Positions 9,467-19,822 of a DNA stretch of 64,000 nucleotides are shown here, piece by piece. The notes under the pieces are model-generated. The model ran no database searches. It was not told the DNA's origin and saw only the letters and a list, made by a program, of their open reading frames with translations. Made by a program: the position numbers and the translations under genes. The number at the start of each line of letters is the position of its first letter. Positions within the stretch are counted from its first letter, which is position 1. Where the stretch lies: NCBI GenBank assembly GCA_000507305.1, contig DF240476.1:52297-116296 (forward strand), read 5' to 3'. The stretch is from Breviolum minutum Mf 1.05b.01. Its lineage: Eukaryota > Sar > Dinophyceae > Suessiales > Symbiodiniaceae.

Positions 9467-10377
9467 TAGTTCTCAGGAGGGACTAGATGGATCAATGAAC
9501 CCAACTCCATTGGAGCTACGAACATGCTAGGAAAACTCTTTGGAACTAATGTAAATCAGTCATCACCTGACTAACTTAAGGCTTCAAGGGATATCTCCAC
9601 CATCGGACCAGTGGAATCTTGATTGCAATGCAATAATGAGGAGTGAGCAATTGGTTCATAAGATACATGTCTTAAAGAACTGTGAAGAAAAAGCATTTAA
9701 AACACATTTAGCATTGCTGAAAACCCTTGCTGAAGACATTCCATTACAAGAAGGTTGACTCATCATGTGGTCTCCAAAAAAAGAGCCAAAAACGACAAAA
9801 CAGATATATATATATATATGTATATGTATATATCTCCCCATAACGACTAGTAGGAACAAAATCCCTTAGATATGACACCCTCCCAAAATTATTTGCCAGA
9901 AAATTATCACATTTTGACATTTCGGGGATCCCTTGAAACCTTTTATTTACCACTGGCATCCTAGGAGGGGCCAAATTCAAACCCAACAAATCCCCAATCG
10001 AAATTACCAGGGTCAACCACTTGGAGGATCCCAGTTAGTACAGTAAGTGCTTAGTAACCCGCCATTTATAAGCCATTTAGGCATTTTAGGCCATTGGGAA
10101 GGGAAACAAGTCTACTTCGGGGACTTAAAAAACCATGGTTATTAACCACTTAACTAAATGGAATGATCCTCCAACCAGTCAACTGAATCACTGCTCACTT
10201 GATTTGCCCACCGAAGCCCTCCTGCTTCATGGGAACCTAAGGGGCCCCTTGCGCCCACGTTTTGCCCCTCCCATCCACACTTGAAAATTAAGGCCGGCTA
10301 TTTAACCGTGGGAAAACCCATGGCATTGCGGGTGGGGGCCCCTTGAGATTTCCATGATTGATGACATAGGTACTCAC
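9467..10377. other. Intron-like sequence with AT microsatellite
   Basis: Contains a short TATATA/GTATA run (about 9805-9832). No exon is supported; a run with a Tyr/Ile-rich translation is just the microsatellite. Confidence 0.4.
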
Positions 10378-10410
10378 TTTCTGCGCATGCCAACATCGCA
10401 GTGTTGTAAC
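10378..10410 (-). CDS. PPR micro-exon, 33 nt
   Basis: A very short piece between a CTTGAG acceptor and a strong A/GTGAGT donor reads Y-N-T-A-M-L-A-C-A-E, a textbook first PPR helix and Cys loop. An in-frame stop upstream requires an intron there. Its small size limits confidence. Confidence 0.55.
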
Positions 10411-10494
10411 CTCAAGACGAGGTAAGATCTGTAGAAGGTCGAAAAAACAGGCTGCACAGGGCTCTCAAGCAAAACATGGGCGACATATATACAT

Positions 10495-10512
10495 TATATA
10501 TATATATATATT
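10495..10512. repeat. AT microsatellite
   Basis: Alternating TA run of about 18 bases. Confidence 0.85.
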
Positions 10513-10744
10513 AAAGTTATTACATGGACATAGATACATATAAATGGAAACACTAAATCCTAAAGCCATCAAGTCATTTCAATCATGAAGCCTCAACAAA
10601 TGACTTGGTATTGTTGGAATTGCCACTTTTTGAAGCTCCGTGGTTCTTGTTACTTGCAGAAAAATCTGATAGCAAGAGCCATGGCTCCCAATAAACATCC
10701 AAAAAGATCCAATGTCTGGGGTGTTGCTCTCTAGGGGTCGTTAG

Positions 10745-10873
10745 CTAGTTGGTGGTTTGAACCTTTACCCATCTGAACAAAAATATGCGCTCAAGTCATA
10801 TTGCATCATCACCCGCAGGGATCCGGGTAAAAAAAATGACAAACATCTTTAAATCTTGAAAACCGCCGCCTAG
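10745..10873. mobile_element. Family A MITE, long copy 4
   Basis: CTAGTTGGTGGTTTGAACC...TTGAAAACCGCCGCCTAG, about 30 bp longer than the consensus through small internal additions. Confidence 0.8.
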
Positions 10874-10961
10874 TATTAATCATTCTTTGCGGTCGGCACT
10901 ATGGGCCACAACATCACCATCAGCATCAGCATCTCTATATATCAACTGCCGTCCGCGCCAC

Positions 10962-11076
10962 CAATGATGTTCGCCACGCGCATCTGCTGCGCATGGCGTA
11001 GCAACATCAATGCCAAACGCCACTGTGAGCCACGTGCCAGTGCACCAAGGGTAGCATTGCAGGTAATACAGTCCAC
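10962..11076 (-). CDS. PPR exon, 115 nt
   Basis: From a TAGTTGCAG acceptor to an ATTG/GTGGCG donor, the exon encodes V-D-C-I-T-C-N-A-T-L-G-A-L-A-R-G-S-Q-W-R and then L-A-L-M-L-L-R-H-A-Q-Q-M. That is one full PPR with both helices and the conserved Trp. GC content is clearly higher than in the flanks. The opposite strand has an open frame here that is only its shadow. Confidence 0.85.
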
Positions 11077-11269
11077 CTGCAACTAGGTCGATGGGGCTTG
11101 GTTCCGATCGAGCAAGCCAGTTATTTTCAGACCAGATTTGGTGTAACGTTCATTTTAGCCATTTTTCTGGCATGGTGAAAATTGAGTCTACTCTATATGT
11201 ATATATTTCGGATGACTGTTGAAACAAACTCAGATAAACTCAGGGCAATATTCATCCCATCACCTGGCA

Positions 11270-11405
11270 TCACCTACCCCCCAAACTGACCCCCATTTGG
11301 TAAGGGTTTATTGATTGAGAAGGCCTTATTGAGGCAAACCAATGGTTACAGTAATTGGCCCGAAATAAGGCCTTCTTTTTTGGGGGGATTAGGTTGAATG
11401 GTTGG
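11270..11405. mobile_element. Family M-like palindrome
   Basis: ACCTACCCCCCAAACTGACC...GAAGGCCTTATTGAGG is mirrored by GAAATAAGGCCTTC...GGGGGGATTAGGTTGAA. It shares AAGGCCTTAT with the palindromes at 31860-31985 and 44280-44370. Confidence 0.55.
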
Positions 11406-11653
11406 GGTGAGCAAGTCCACTGGATTTTTTCAGCCAACTTTTGCAAAGGTTTTGCAAAGTCGTCGCCGTTGAAGCAGGTGGATTTTATTGTAGGTTTTCC
11501 ATGGCGGCTTTTCCTATAGAAGTTGCTTTCTTTTTTGCCAGCCGCCTTTAAAGGCAAAGGTTGTTCATGGTTTTGCTGAGGCGTCAAATTGTACCCAAAC
11601 TGGTTATCTAAATAAGAACCGTCTAGTTCAGTAAATTCACCATCTCAAGTAGT

Positions 11654-11759
11654 TAACCTCCAGGAAACTAACATAGCTATGGAAAATCCAACAATTTGAT
11701 GGTATTTACCAGGAAAAATGGGGATTTTCATGGGCAAACACTTAGTTTCAGGGAAGGTA
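11654..11759. mobile_element. Family C/E MITE
   Basis: TA-ACCTCCAGGAAACTAACATAG at the left and CTTAGTTTCAGGGAAGG-TA at the right, TA-flanked. The interior (GGAAAATCCAACAATTTGATGGTATTTACCAGG) is like the element at 56185-56295. Confidence 0.7.
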
Positions 11760-12299
11760 GCAACAACATTTTGTCCATCAACCATGTTACCCTGATTGAA
11801 CAAACTTTGGTGAGTGGTCTGGCTGCTCGACACATAGAATCTGTGAACCCAGCGTACCGCGATTTATTCATGGATTGTAGCTTGGGGTGCGTCATCTCCC
11901 AGCAAGAGTGACCATCAAGTTTTAGTGACATATTTTTTAATTCTTTCTGTTAGGAGATTCAAAGTTACCTTCACTCACCACTGTTAAGGGACAGCATCCC
12001 AAATGAGAATCCAATTATTACTCACATCTACTACATTAATTTGTTAAAACGTCATGTCACCCATCCAAGGGACCATGTTTTTTCTTTTTTCAAAACGTAA
12101 ATTTTCTTTCCTACTAGATAAATACACCCCGGAACAAAAAAATCATGCCCTAAAAAACCGACTATTTGAATAGGAAATACATCTTCCAATTCCAACCATT
12201 GATTTTCAGGGGAGATGTTACTTTTAAGGGGAACATGTAATCCCCAAAAATAGTGTTTACAGGTTGACCATCGACCGAGTGAGCCCTCGTTGGTTGCAC

Positions 12300-12361
12300 C
12301 TCCTCGAAACACCGTTTGGTGAAGTGCAACAAAGCCACTTCCCATTGTGAGGACTTCTCAC
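12300..12361 (-). CDS. PPR exon, 62 nt, phase-1 start in Cys codon
   Basis: It starts after TTTGAAG with GT-GAG-AAG and encodes E-K-S-S-Q-W-E-V-A-L-L-H-F-T-K-R-C-F-E-E, ending at a GAG/GTGCAA donor. The first two bases complete a Cys codon begun in the previous exon (S-A-C-E-K). Length, phase and layout equal the exon at 14892-14953. Confidence 0.85.
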
Positions 12362-12740
12362 CTTCAAAGAACGCCCAGCTAACACATGCAACAATCAATA
12401 TATTCAATATATTTCAAATATGCAATGATAATCTTATCAAGTACATGTGTAGATGTGTTTTTTGCTGCACTTCCAGAATCAGGGTCTGCAATCCATAGAG
12501 TTTGTCAGCTTCTTCTTTTGAAATTTTGTCACGGTGCAAAGGGACTTGCAGAGTGCAAAGCGCCCCATGAGCTGAAAAGCACCCAGCGGGCCAAAGTTTG
12601 AGGAACAACGCCGCGCAACTGTGTGGGCCTGGCATTCAGCTCTTGGCCGCTTTTCAAGGAAACTACTTTCCCAAAGCCACCATTATGGCAGCAAATTTCA
12701 GAAGGTTGGAAAATGCCTTAAACAGCAATGATACCTTAAG

Positions 12741-12845
12741 TGATACAAAGCTTCTGGGAACTGATACAGAGCTTCTGGGAACTGATACAGAGCTTCTGGG
12801 AACTGATCCAAAGCTTCTGGGAACTGATCCAAAGCTTCTGGAAAC
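12741..12845. repeat. 21-bp minisatellite, five units
   Basis: Five head-to-tail copies of TGATACAGAGCTTCTGGGAAC with few differences. 21 bp is divisible by three, so both strands stay open (plus L-L-G-T-D-T-E; minus Y-Q-F-P-E-A-L). It sits just downstream of the ORF at 12923-13318, so it could be translated, but I have no proof. Confidence 0.95.
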
Positions 12846-12922
12846 TGATGCAGTGAGTTTAAGCCTTGGCTCAAATCACAGGTAGGAAAGCATACATCAC
12901 ACCTGTCGATCATCATCCTCTC

Positions 12923-13318
12923 TCATGCTGACTTCACTGCAAGGTCTGTCTCAAGATCGAGACACGAAGAGTCATCCTGGACTCTTGCCTGGATGCGGTT
13001 CTCATCAAAGTTCGCGAGGAAATTCGTGGGATCTTCTTGCACTCCACGGCAGAAGTTGAGCAGTAGTTTCGCCTTCTTGTCATGATCAAGGCGGCATGGT
13101 GGCAATGGAGTCTTGTCATCGTATCCCTCCGGGCTTTCGTCCACATCCTCCCAGGAATCATAAGTTTGAAGGTTCCATTCTGCTTCAAACTCTGAAACAT
13201 TGATCCGTCTCTGCACCGCAAATCTGACATCGATCTGTCTCTGCGGCGCAAATCTGCTTGCTCTTTTTGGACCCCGAATCTTCTTGACCCTTTTCGCAGA
13301 GGAAGCTCCAGCGCCCAT
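12923..13318 (-). CDS. First exon or small gene with M-G-A-G-A-S-S N-terminus
   Basis: A 131-residue open frame starts at an ATG in the strong context GTCGCCATGGGC. The N-terminus M-G-A-G-A-S-S fits N-myristoylation (Gly2, Ser6), followed by a basic patch (K-R-V-K-K-I-R-G-P-K-R) and an acidic segment (S-W-E-D-V-D-E-S-P-E-G-Y-D-D). I recognise no domain family. The frame extends upstream to 13474, but the Gly2 signature favours 13318. It ends at a TGA, or may splice at A/GTGAAG just before (about 12940). It would be the 5' end of the PPR unit running to position 1, or a separate small gene. Confidence 0.65.
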   Translation of the reverse strand: MGAGASSAKRVKKIRGPKRASRFAPQRQIDVRFAVQRRINVSEFEAEWNLQTYDSWEDVDESPEGYDDKTPLPPCRLDHDKKAKLLLNFCRGVQEDPTNFLANFDENRIQARVQDDSSCLDLETDLAVKSA

Positions 13319-13474
13319 GGCGACGGGCGCTGATGGAAAAAGAGGGTCGACTCGATGATGTGTTTCGAAAATGTACACATGTACCGCGCACATTGCATAT
13401 AGACTGCTATATGAGTGCGTGTCTGTGTGTGATAGTTGCAGTGCTAAATGATCACACTCCCTGCATACATCCAC

Positions 13475-14184
13475 CCTCCTACTTAACGTTCACAGGCTAA
13501 ACACTGGAATTGGCAGCAAAGCAAGACACACATGCACTTTGTAAGGCACATCAACACAACCCCATTACAAAGATCTGCATCTCTTATCTGCTAAAGAAAG
13601 GCATTGCAATTGCACCCAAGAACACCTATGAATTGTTGATCTCTACCTAGAATATCCTTCAAATCACTTCAAATCAGAAATCAATTAATCTAAACTTATG
13701 ACTTAAGGCCATCTCATCCAACAACGTTCCAGTCCAAACAACACCAAGCTGCAAGAACTAAGAGTACCGTTGTAGCACAGCAAATTCTGACGTACCTGAT
13801 GAACCCGACAGGATTTTTTGGGAATCTACCAGGGACATCGTCCTTCATTGGTTTTGAGAGGGGTGACAAATGCTATGAACTAAACGATGATCAAAAGTGG
13901 GATCACTGGGTTGATGGAGTATCTTTTTTGGGGGGGAGATAGTGAATAATTATTGGTTTTGGGTTTGTTCAGGTGGGATTATTTGTTTCCAATACCAGAA
14001 GCCAAGTCACGAAATCCATAATGTGATGCTTCAAAACATCCAAATGTGGCTCCGTGGCTCACATTTAGTCGGGGGGAGGGATCCAGAAAAAGAGGAGAGA
14101 TCTGTTGCAAGCTTCTCACTGGCGGCAAAGAAAATTGATATCAAAAGGGACCAACTAACTCATGAAAATAATTCACTGTGGTTG
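13475..14184. other. Probable 5' flank or intergenic DNA
   Basis: This lies upstream (on the minus strand) of the ORF starting at 13318 and may contain its promoter, though dinoflagellate promoters have no motif I can point to. No trans-spliced-leader-like sequence was found. A plus-strand frame at 13942-14202 has no recognised domain. Confidence 0.35.
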
Positions 14185-14269
14185 TACCCCCTGGAAGTTT
14201 AACATCCCAAAACGAGAGTAGTCTTCCAACCATCATTTTTCAGGGGCTATGTTAAACTTTGGGAGGGTA
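14185..14269. mobile_element. Family B/C MITE
   Basis: TA-CCCCCTGGAAGTTTAACATC is mirrored by GTTAAACTTTGGGAGGG-TA, with CATTTTTCAGGGGCTATG inside. A short, diverged TA-flanked element. Confidence 0.75.
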
Positions 14270-14770
14270 AATCTTTCGAACACAAGTATGCCGTATGCAA
14301 ATACATCATGTGATCTTTACATATATTCATATTTCGTAAATAGCTCATATATCAATGCACTGATGTGTTGAAATTTGCATCCAAAACACATAACACAAAC
14401 AAGCCAGTCCTATGTTGATCGGCAAACAATCGAATGCCTCTTAGCCTCCAGTGACCTCTGAGGGCATTTTCCCTAAGGCAAAAAAATACGGATTCATCGC
14501 ATCCTCAGCTTCTCAATTTGAAGATAAGGACAATATAGTTCTTGGGCAAATTACGATAATACAAAAAAATAATTAAGGGGCATTTTTAGAAATTTCCGTA
14601 CAAATTCCACTATTTCGGACCGAAATAGTAGTTACTTATATTCGCGGCAAAGTATGGCTCAAACTCCATAGGCAAAACAATCTGAGGCTTTTGGTCCCCT
14701 TGGTTTATGATGAGTTTGATATGCTCACTCCAATTGAGCCACGAAAAAAACCCTTACTACTTTCCATTAT

Positions 14771-14852
14771 ACTGGTTGGTTACTAGGGATCCTTATTATG
14801 GTGTATTATAATCCCTATAAAATTGGATCCCCTTTATAACCTAACCAACCAG
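14771..14852. mobile_element. Family I palindrome, copy 2
   Basis: TGGTTGGTTACTAGGGATCC is mirrored by GGATCCCCTTTATAACCTAACCAACCA, around TTATTATGGTGTATTATAATCCC. Confidence 0.8.
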
Positions 14853-14891
14853 GGTTTTTTTCATTGTTCAATTCATTTTGACCCCCTTCAC

Positions 14892-14953
14892 CGTATGCCA
14901 GGTTGCAGGCCCAAGAAAATGCAAAGCCTTCGCCCATTGATGACCCTTCTCAC
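14892..14953 (-). CDS. PPR exon, 62 nt, phase-1 start in Cys codon
   Basis: After a GTTTGAG acceptor the exon starts GT-GAG-AAG and encodes E-K-G-H-Q-W-A-K-A-L-H-F-L-G-P-A-T-W-H-T, with a donor at ACG/GTGAAG. It joins the exon at 15148-15191 across a 194-nt intron, making Y-S-A-S-I-S-A-C-E-K-G-H-Q-W, a nearly perfect consensus PPR loop. Confidence 0.9.
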
Positions 14954-15147
14954 CTCAAACCAAAAGGCTTCAAAAATACCACATCTTTTTCAATCAGAAA
15001 CAAAAACACCCATCAATCTTTGCGAAAATGATGTTTTTCATGCAATTTCCAAACCTGACTTTTTTGTTTTGGACTTTCTCAAGGTGAGAACCTCCATCCC
15101 CAACCGAAAAAATGGGGTCCCGGAATTCGTTGCCGTTGCCAGGTGAC

Positions 15148-15191
15148 AGGCGCTGATGCTGGCGCTGTAAGAAAATTCATCCACTTTGAAG
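15148..15191 (-). CDS. PPR exon, 44 nt, phase-1 end in Cys codon
   Basis: Reads F-K-V-D-E-F-S-Y-S-A-S-I-S-A and ends after the first base of the Cys codon at T/GTCACC. Donor and phase match the acceptor of the exon at 14953, so the pair is a supported splice junction. The upstream acceptor (GGTATGGAG at 15192) is less sure; the frame stays open further up. Confidence 0.85.
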
Positions 15192-17077
15192 CTCCATACC
15201 ACGGCCTGGCGGTTCGTCCCGTTTTTCGGACGCATCGGGGACCCGAATCTCCCCAGACTTTCCAGGACCTTCCCCTCAGGGATTCCCCGTGCCATGGAAG
15301 AGACCATGTTTTTTTTTCGGAACCATTTGGAAGGCAGCCAACAACTGGAAATTGGTCCGGGAAGATTTGTCCCCCGGACCTGGGTTGTCACTCTTTTTTT
15401 GGACTTGCCTAAAACTTTCGGCATGCTTGGCCAACCCAATCCTGAAAACAATACCCCATGGAATCTTTTAACGGTAGGAACCTGAAAATTTCTCTAAATT
15501 GAAAAGATTGAAAACGAAAATCACTTGAAGGAAACCTCCTCTTTTGGGTGGATCCATGTTAATTTTCAAGGCTGTGTTCAATAGAGTCCATATTGCAATT
15601 CAAGCAGCAAACTGAGTTCTATCAATATGCTTGGATGGTTGGATTTGATTCCTGAGTCAAAAAAATATCGTACAAAGATCATTTGTTTTTCTTTAGTCGG
15701 CGAGACAAGTCGTCATATGTTGCACCTGCATCAAAAATAACATCGCTTTCGTCCAGTGCCCTGACTTTTCACCTTGAAGAGAGGCATTTTTGACACGGAA
15801 AACTGCAGGTGAAGTAGCCACCTATGGGTTTTAAATAATTGGAAGCCCTAGGTATACATCCCCAAAAAGACGATGAATGAAACGGACATTAGCCGTTGGA
15901 TGGGTAGTTGTATACAGTTTCTATTTATGGTTTTGATCACACTTTGGTCAAAATTCTGGATGTTTTGGTATTTTCAGGTCAGTGGTTAGTGGTGGTTAGC
16001 TAGGTCTTGTAGTTACATATAATGTGCAAAATCCCTTGTCAAAACGGGCAAATACTTCAAGATTTCGTGAAAAATAGTTTGTGAATTTAAACCACCAACC
16101 AGCCAAAAACCATGGAATGATTTTCGATTGAATGCTGTGCCATTTTTGATGGGCTCACCTCCCACCAACAGATGTAACTTCGACACCGGGTTGTTACATG
16201 CTAGCCGTGGCAACCTGATGTTCCAAGTACATCTCAAGGGGGGACAAATAGTAATGGCATGTAAATGCCGCTCCCAGCTATTCCCCAACAAGATTGGCCA
16301 TGTCCAACAAATTTACACCTCTCAGGTTGAATAGCAAAAGCCCATAATTTTCATGATGCAACCATCATTTTCCAGTGGCCATGATGGCCATGTCAAACTC
16401 GGGGTGCATATGGAGATAAAAGTATCACTATGAACCAAGACTTGCAAGACGATTTAACCTGTCCATGTGAGTTCTCTCAAATAAGGAGCCAGGGAGCAAG
16501 CGTTCAATAGGCTATTGCAGGTGATCAAGGTGAGGCGAAGATACTTATATAGCAAACGCCTCACTGAGATACAGGGAGGGAGGGGATGACAGACTGGCCA
16601 AGGGAAGAACATAAAAGGGATGAAATAAGGGAAGATTTGGGAGTAGATTCAATTAAAAGTACGCATATAAAAATACATATATGCCTGGAATTGTGTGGAA
16701 CCTGTTTATCTGCTGTGTTCCAAAAAGAGCATCCGTTCCACTCAAAGCAAGTTAACCAGGGTTCTTTGAGTTCAAGGTGTATTGATAATACCTGTGTGTA
16801 GTGGGTTGATCACCCAGGAATTTATGCTGGCTCATGGAAAGTAAATGTTGCGATCCTCAAATATGACTGTGGGTGTAAAAAAAATATTGTATGATTTTCA
16901 AGGTGTGAACTATCTTGCACCAACTGTTGACTTGGAATTGAATTAGATCAAAACATTTTTTCCAGAGGCAAACTGTTTCATTTCCTTAAGCCTTAAGCCA
17001 ACAACATATCAACACGCTAAATCGTAGCCAGGGTCCCCAAAAAGAACCTATAGAGTCTTTCCCCCTCCCCTGAAGCC
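15192..17077. other. Long intron-like stretch
   Basis: No intact foldback element is seen here. At 16130-16290 both strands have open frames with Trp/Arg-rich peptides, which may be a decayed PPR exon, but neither frame keeps the motif. The rest is AT-rich. Confidence 0.35.
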
Positions 17078-17078
17078 C

Positions 17079-17125
<47 letters not shown>
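17078..17125. repeat. AAC microsatellite
   Basis: About 15 copies of CAA/AAC. The minus strand reads as a Val run, which is not a protein feature. Confidence 0.95.
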
Positions 17126-17191
17126 AAAGACCTCTTTTCTTACAGCACCGTTCCAGCCCGTGTGTTGCTTGCCCGCTGTGTTTGTTCCAAC

Positions 17192-17268
17192 CTTTGACGG
17201 GACCAAGCAACTCTAAGAGTGATGTAGCCAACCACCACTGGTCACCCACTGCACTGATGGCATTGTTC
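17192..17268 (-). CDS. PPR exon, 77 nt
   Basis: From a TATCAAAG acceptor to a GTCAAAG/GTTGGA donor, the exon encodes N-N-A-I-S-A-V-G-D-Q-W-W-L-A-T-S-L-L-E-L then L-G-P-V-K. The usual Cys is Val here but the loop length and Trp are kept. It lies 67 bp from the AAC microsatellite. Confidence 0.8.
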
Positions 17269-17649
17269 CTTTGATAATGACCATGATCCCAAACACTCAA
17301 CGTATTTAATGTATTTACCTACATTTACCCCTAAAACTATGCATCAAAAAAATGGGTAAATAGATCATATATTGAGTTGGACCTGGGTTTTATGAGTCAA
17401 ACAAACTCCACCTCATCAGAAAACTTGTTTTTGGAGGTGAATGATTATTGACTTTAGAAAATGTCACTGCGGATGGCTGAAATCTGGGAACTAGTCTTAT
17501 GCAATTCATTGACCAGGTCAGGTTTTTAAACATTCCATGAAAAATTGAATGGGACCTTACCAACGCACCCCTAAGTAAGGTGCTAAAGATATTAGATACT
17601 CAGGTGTAGGGGTCCGTTCAGTGGGTCCTGTTGGAGATTTCTTGGAAAC

Positions 17650-17682
17650 ATCAAGTGGTTATTTCTTCCATCAACAGTATGT
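17650..17682. mobile_element. Family D right-end fragment
   Basis: TCAAGTGGTTATTTCTTCCATCAACAG-TA matches only the right terminus of family D. Confidence 0.6.
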
Positions 17683-17777
17683 AAAAATATGACATACTCG
17701 AAAACCCCCCCGGCTGGCACCTCAAAAAATGTGGAGGGGGGGGGGGGGACTCTTGGAACATAAGATCAAACTAGAAA

Positions 17778-17875
17778 TACCCTTCAGGGAATTAACATAT
17801 CCCACCTTGTGAAAAAGGAAAATCATCTTCAAAAATGCCATTTTGGGGGGGGATATGTTAGTTCCCTGGAGGGTA
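17778..17875. mobile_element. Family G MITE, copy 1
   Basis: TA-CCCTTCAGGGAATTAACATATCC is mirrored by GGATATGTTAGTTCCCTGGAGGG-TA. TA-flanked, with an inner AAAGGAAAATCATCTTCAAA shared with family B. Confidence 0.9.
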
Positions 17876-18667
17876 AATGAGGTGTTCCTATATACATCGT
17901 ATTTCCGGGTCATGTTTTTTGAAGGAGAAAAAACGTGGCGGCTGAAGCTTCAGCTGAAGGCTTCCTGAATCATTTTTGTTCACTCTGACAAGGCGAATCT
18001 AAATACAGAACCTACAGCCCCGCCGAGTCATTAAGGGCCTTGAAATCCCAAGAAGGATTCCTACATAACAACCTTAGTTGGTCTATAGTTAGAAGGGTGT
18101 TTTTTAGGCAAACCTCCCACTTACCATAGGCCCCCATGCGTTAACAAAACCCAACATGAAAGAAATGGAAAGCTGATGGTCTGTGCAAATGTTATAGAGT
18201 AAAGGCCGCTGTGTTCAGCTACTCTTGATGGCTGAAATTCGGTGGTTATCGGTGCAATGCCATAAAGCCTTGTGGTTCACAGCTGAATTTGGATATTACC
18301 TCCAAAAGATTGGCTGATTTACTGAGAAAAAAACATAGGAAACTAATCTGCCAGCGTGTCAGAGCATCATGGTTTTGAACCCTTATAGATCTTATAGCGT
18401 TCAAAACTGGCACAATACTATTTCGATCAATCGGACTTAGATACTTGAAGTTTCTAGTGCTGCACATGTGTGTGTGTGTCAAAATGTGTTTAAAGGTGCA
18501 AATTGATTCATAGAAATATATACATACAGTACTGACATATTATATTTAAGATATCTCTGGTAAATGTAGAGAATCCCCCTCCCGTTTGCCATGTTTGTTC
18601 CACGAAAATCCCCACCGTGCCAAGTGTCTGCAAAATGATATCCACCCGAAGATCCAACTTGGAGCAC
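17876..18667. other. Intron-like sequence
   Basis: No intact element. A minus-strand reading near 18265-18300 (F-S-C-E-P-Q-G-F-M-A-L) hints at a PPR loop but lacks the Trp and clear splice sites. Confidence 0.35.
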
Positions 18668-18734
18668 CTCAATACTTGGCTCCCATGCAACGATTCGCCC
18701 AAAAACACCGGTGACAGTTGTGTTGTTGGTTGCT
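18668..18734 (-). CDS. PPR exon, 67 nt
   Basis: Between a CTTCCAG acceptor and a TTGAG/GTGCTC donor the frame reads A-T-N-N-T-T-V-T-G-V-F-G-R-I-V-A-W-E-P-S then I-E. N-T-T-V-T-G-V-F-G-R-x-x-A-W fits the first helix, loop and Trp of a PPR. The frame shifts right after the donor, which agrees with an intron there. Confidence 0.6.
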
Positions 18735-19067
18735 CTGGAAGAACAAAAACATACCCACAAAAAACGGTACTCTAGCCATGTTTGTTGGGAAGCACATCTT
18801 GTCTTGTCTATGTTGGGTTGGATGATGAATCAAAGATGTATTTGATTTCTATGAAATATGATGGAAAGGTCCGGGTTTTGCCTATGCTTTCTTGGGTGTT
18901 ACCGACTGGCAAACGAATAATCCAAACAAATCATCCCAAAACACGAATGGAGGATATCCAAAATAGCAGGCCACCCTAAATGACCCTTTTGGAGCAACCC
19001 CCCCCAAAGCTGATTTCCGCAAACAGGCGGTAGAAAGTATAATTTGAACCATCACCCAGACAAATTG
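18735..19067. other. Intron-like sequence, nothing recognised
   Basis: Short plus-strand frame at 18782-18979 without a known motif; no repeat ends seen. Confidence 0.4.
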
Positions 19068-19182
19068 TAACTGTTGATGGAAGAAATCCTGCACCACCTG
19101 GGATGGTTAAAACCCTATAAATAGTAGGTAATAGGATAATCATCATCCTTGGTGGTGCAGGATTTCGTCTATCAACACAGTA
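19068..19182. mobile_element. Family D MITE, copy 2
   Basis: TA-ACTGTTGATGGAAGAAATCC and TGCACCACCTGGGATG are mirrored by GGTGGTGCAGGATTTCGTCTATCAACACAG-TA. Confidence 0.85.
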
Positions 19183-19578
19183 TTTGGGTGAATGTTCTCA
19201 TTTTTTTTTATTTCCTTGCCTACTTCCAATCAGCTAGTTTATGGAAATTCTGCCACAAATGTGTTATCTATGAAAGGTGAGTGTTGTTGAATAACCGTGG
19301 ACACCAACAAAATTGTAACCACAAGCTACACAACCCCTCTATATTCTAACTTCGACCCCACAACTGGAGGGTTGGAAGATGATGATGTTCTTTTTTGACA
19401 AAGCGTGAAAATCTCAGCTCCAAGCCTTCGGTTTTCAGGGGCCAAACATCTGCTCTAAACTTCCCAGTCATCAACCGCTGGGGGTTCCGACAGGTTTTTG
19501 ACGTTTTCTGGGCTGCAAAATTCTTCCCCCAAAATAGCAGTTGGGTCAGCTGCCACCAAACGGAGTGACCCGTTTATG

Positions 19579-19699
19579 CTTGGATGTCCCAGGAAGTTAG
19601 TAAATGGTTAGTAAATGGGTTATAACCCCAATATATCCCATTTATAGGTGGGTTATCGCCCATTTACTAACCATTTACCAACTTCCTGGGACATCCAAG
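19579..19699. mobile_element. Family L long palindrome
   Basis: 121 bp starting CTTGGATGTCCCAGGAAGTT and ending AACTTCCTGGGACATCCAAG. The arms continue inward (AGTAAATGGTTAGTAAATGGG against CCCATTTACTAACCATTTACCA), leaving a short centre. It lies about 30 bp inside the intron that starts at 19729. Confidence 0.9.
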
Positions 19700-19729
19700 T
19701 AGGGCTTCATGGCACCCCCCCCTCGACAC

Positions 19730-19822
19730 CTTGTGAAGACGTCGAAGGCTTGGCTCCAATTTGGTGCACTTCGACATGCTGCCAGCATAGTACAGGCAGT
19801 AATGACATCTGGAAGAAATGCC
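19730..19822 (-). CDS. PPR exon, 93 nt
   Basis: The exon runs from a TTTTGAG acceptor to a CACAAG/GTGTCG donor. It encodes A-F-L-P-D-V-I-T-A-C-T-M-L-A-A-C-R-S-A-P then N-W-S-Q-A-F-D-V-F. P-D-V-I-T, the Cys and the Trp sit at the expected spacing for one PPR. No Met is available, so it only makes sense as an internal exon. Confidence 0.85.

Larger units (their letters stand above)
11077..12299. other. Intron with foldback elements
   Basis: Holds a family M-like palindrome (11270-11405) and a family C element (11654-11759). A minus-strand segment at about 11800-11900 (K-S-R-Y-A-G-F-T-D-S-M-C-R-A-A-R) could be a decayed PPR piece, but no splice sites decide it. Confidence 0.4.

Noticed and set aside
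12414..12690. GC-rich segment with open minus frames (L-A-R-W-V-L-F-S-S-W-G-A-L) as a PPR exon
   Set aside because: Several frames are open and none keeps a full motif; left unannotated apart from the repeat.
13942..14202. Plus-strand ORF of 86 codons
   Set aside because: Runs into a MITE and shows no motif.
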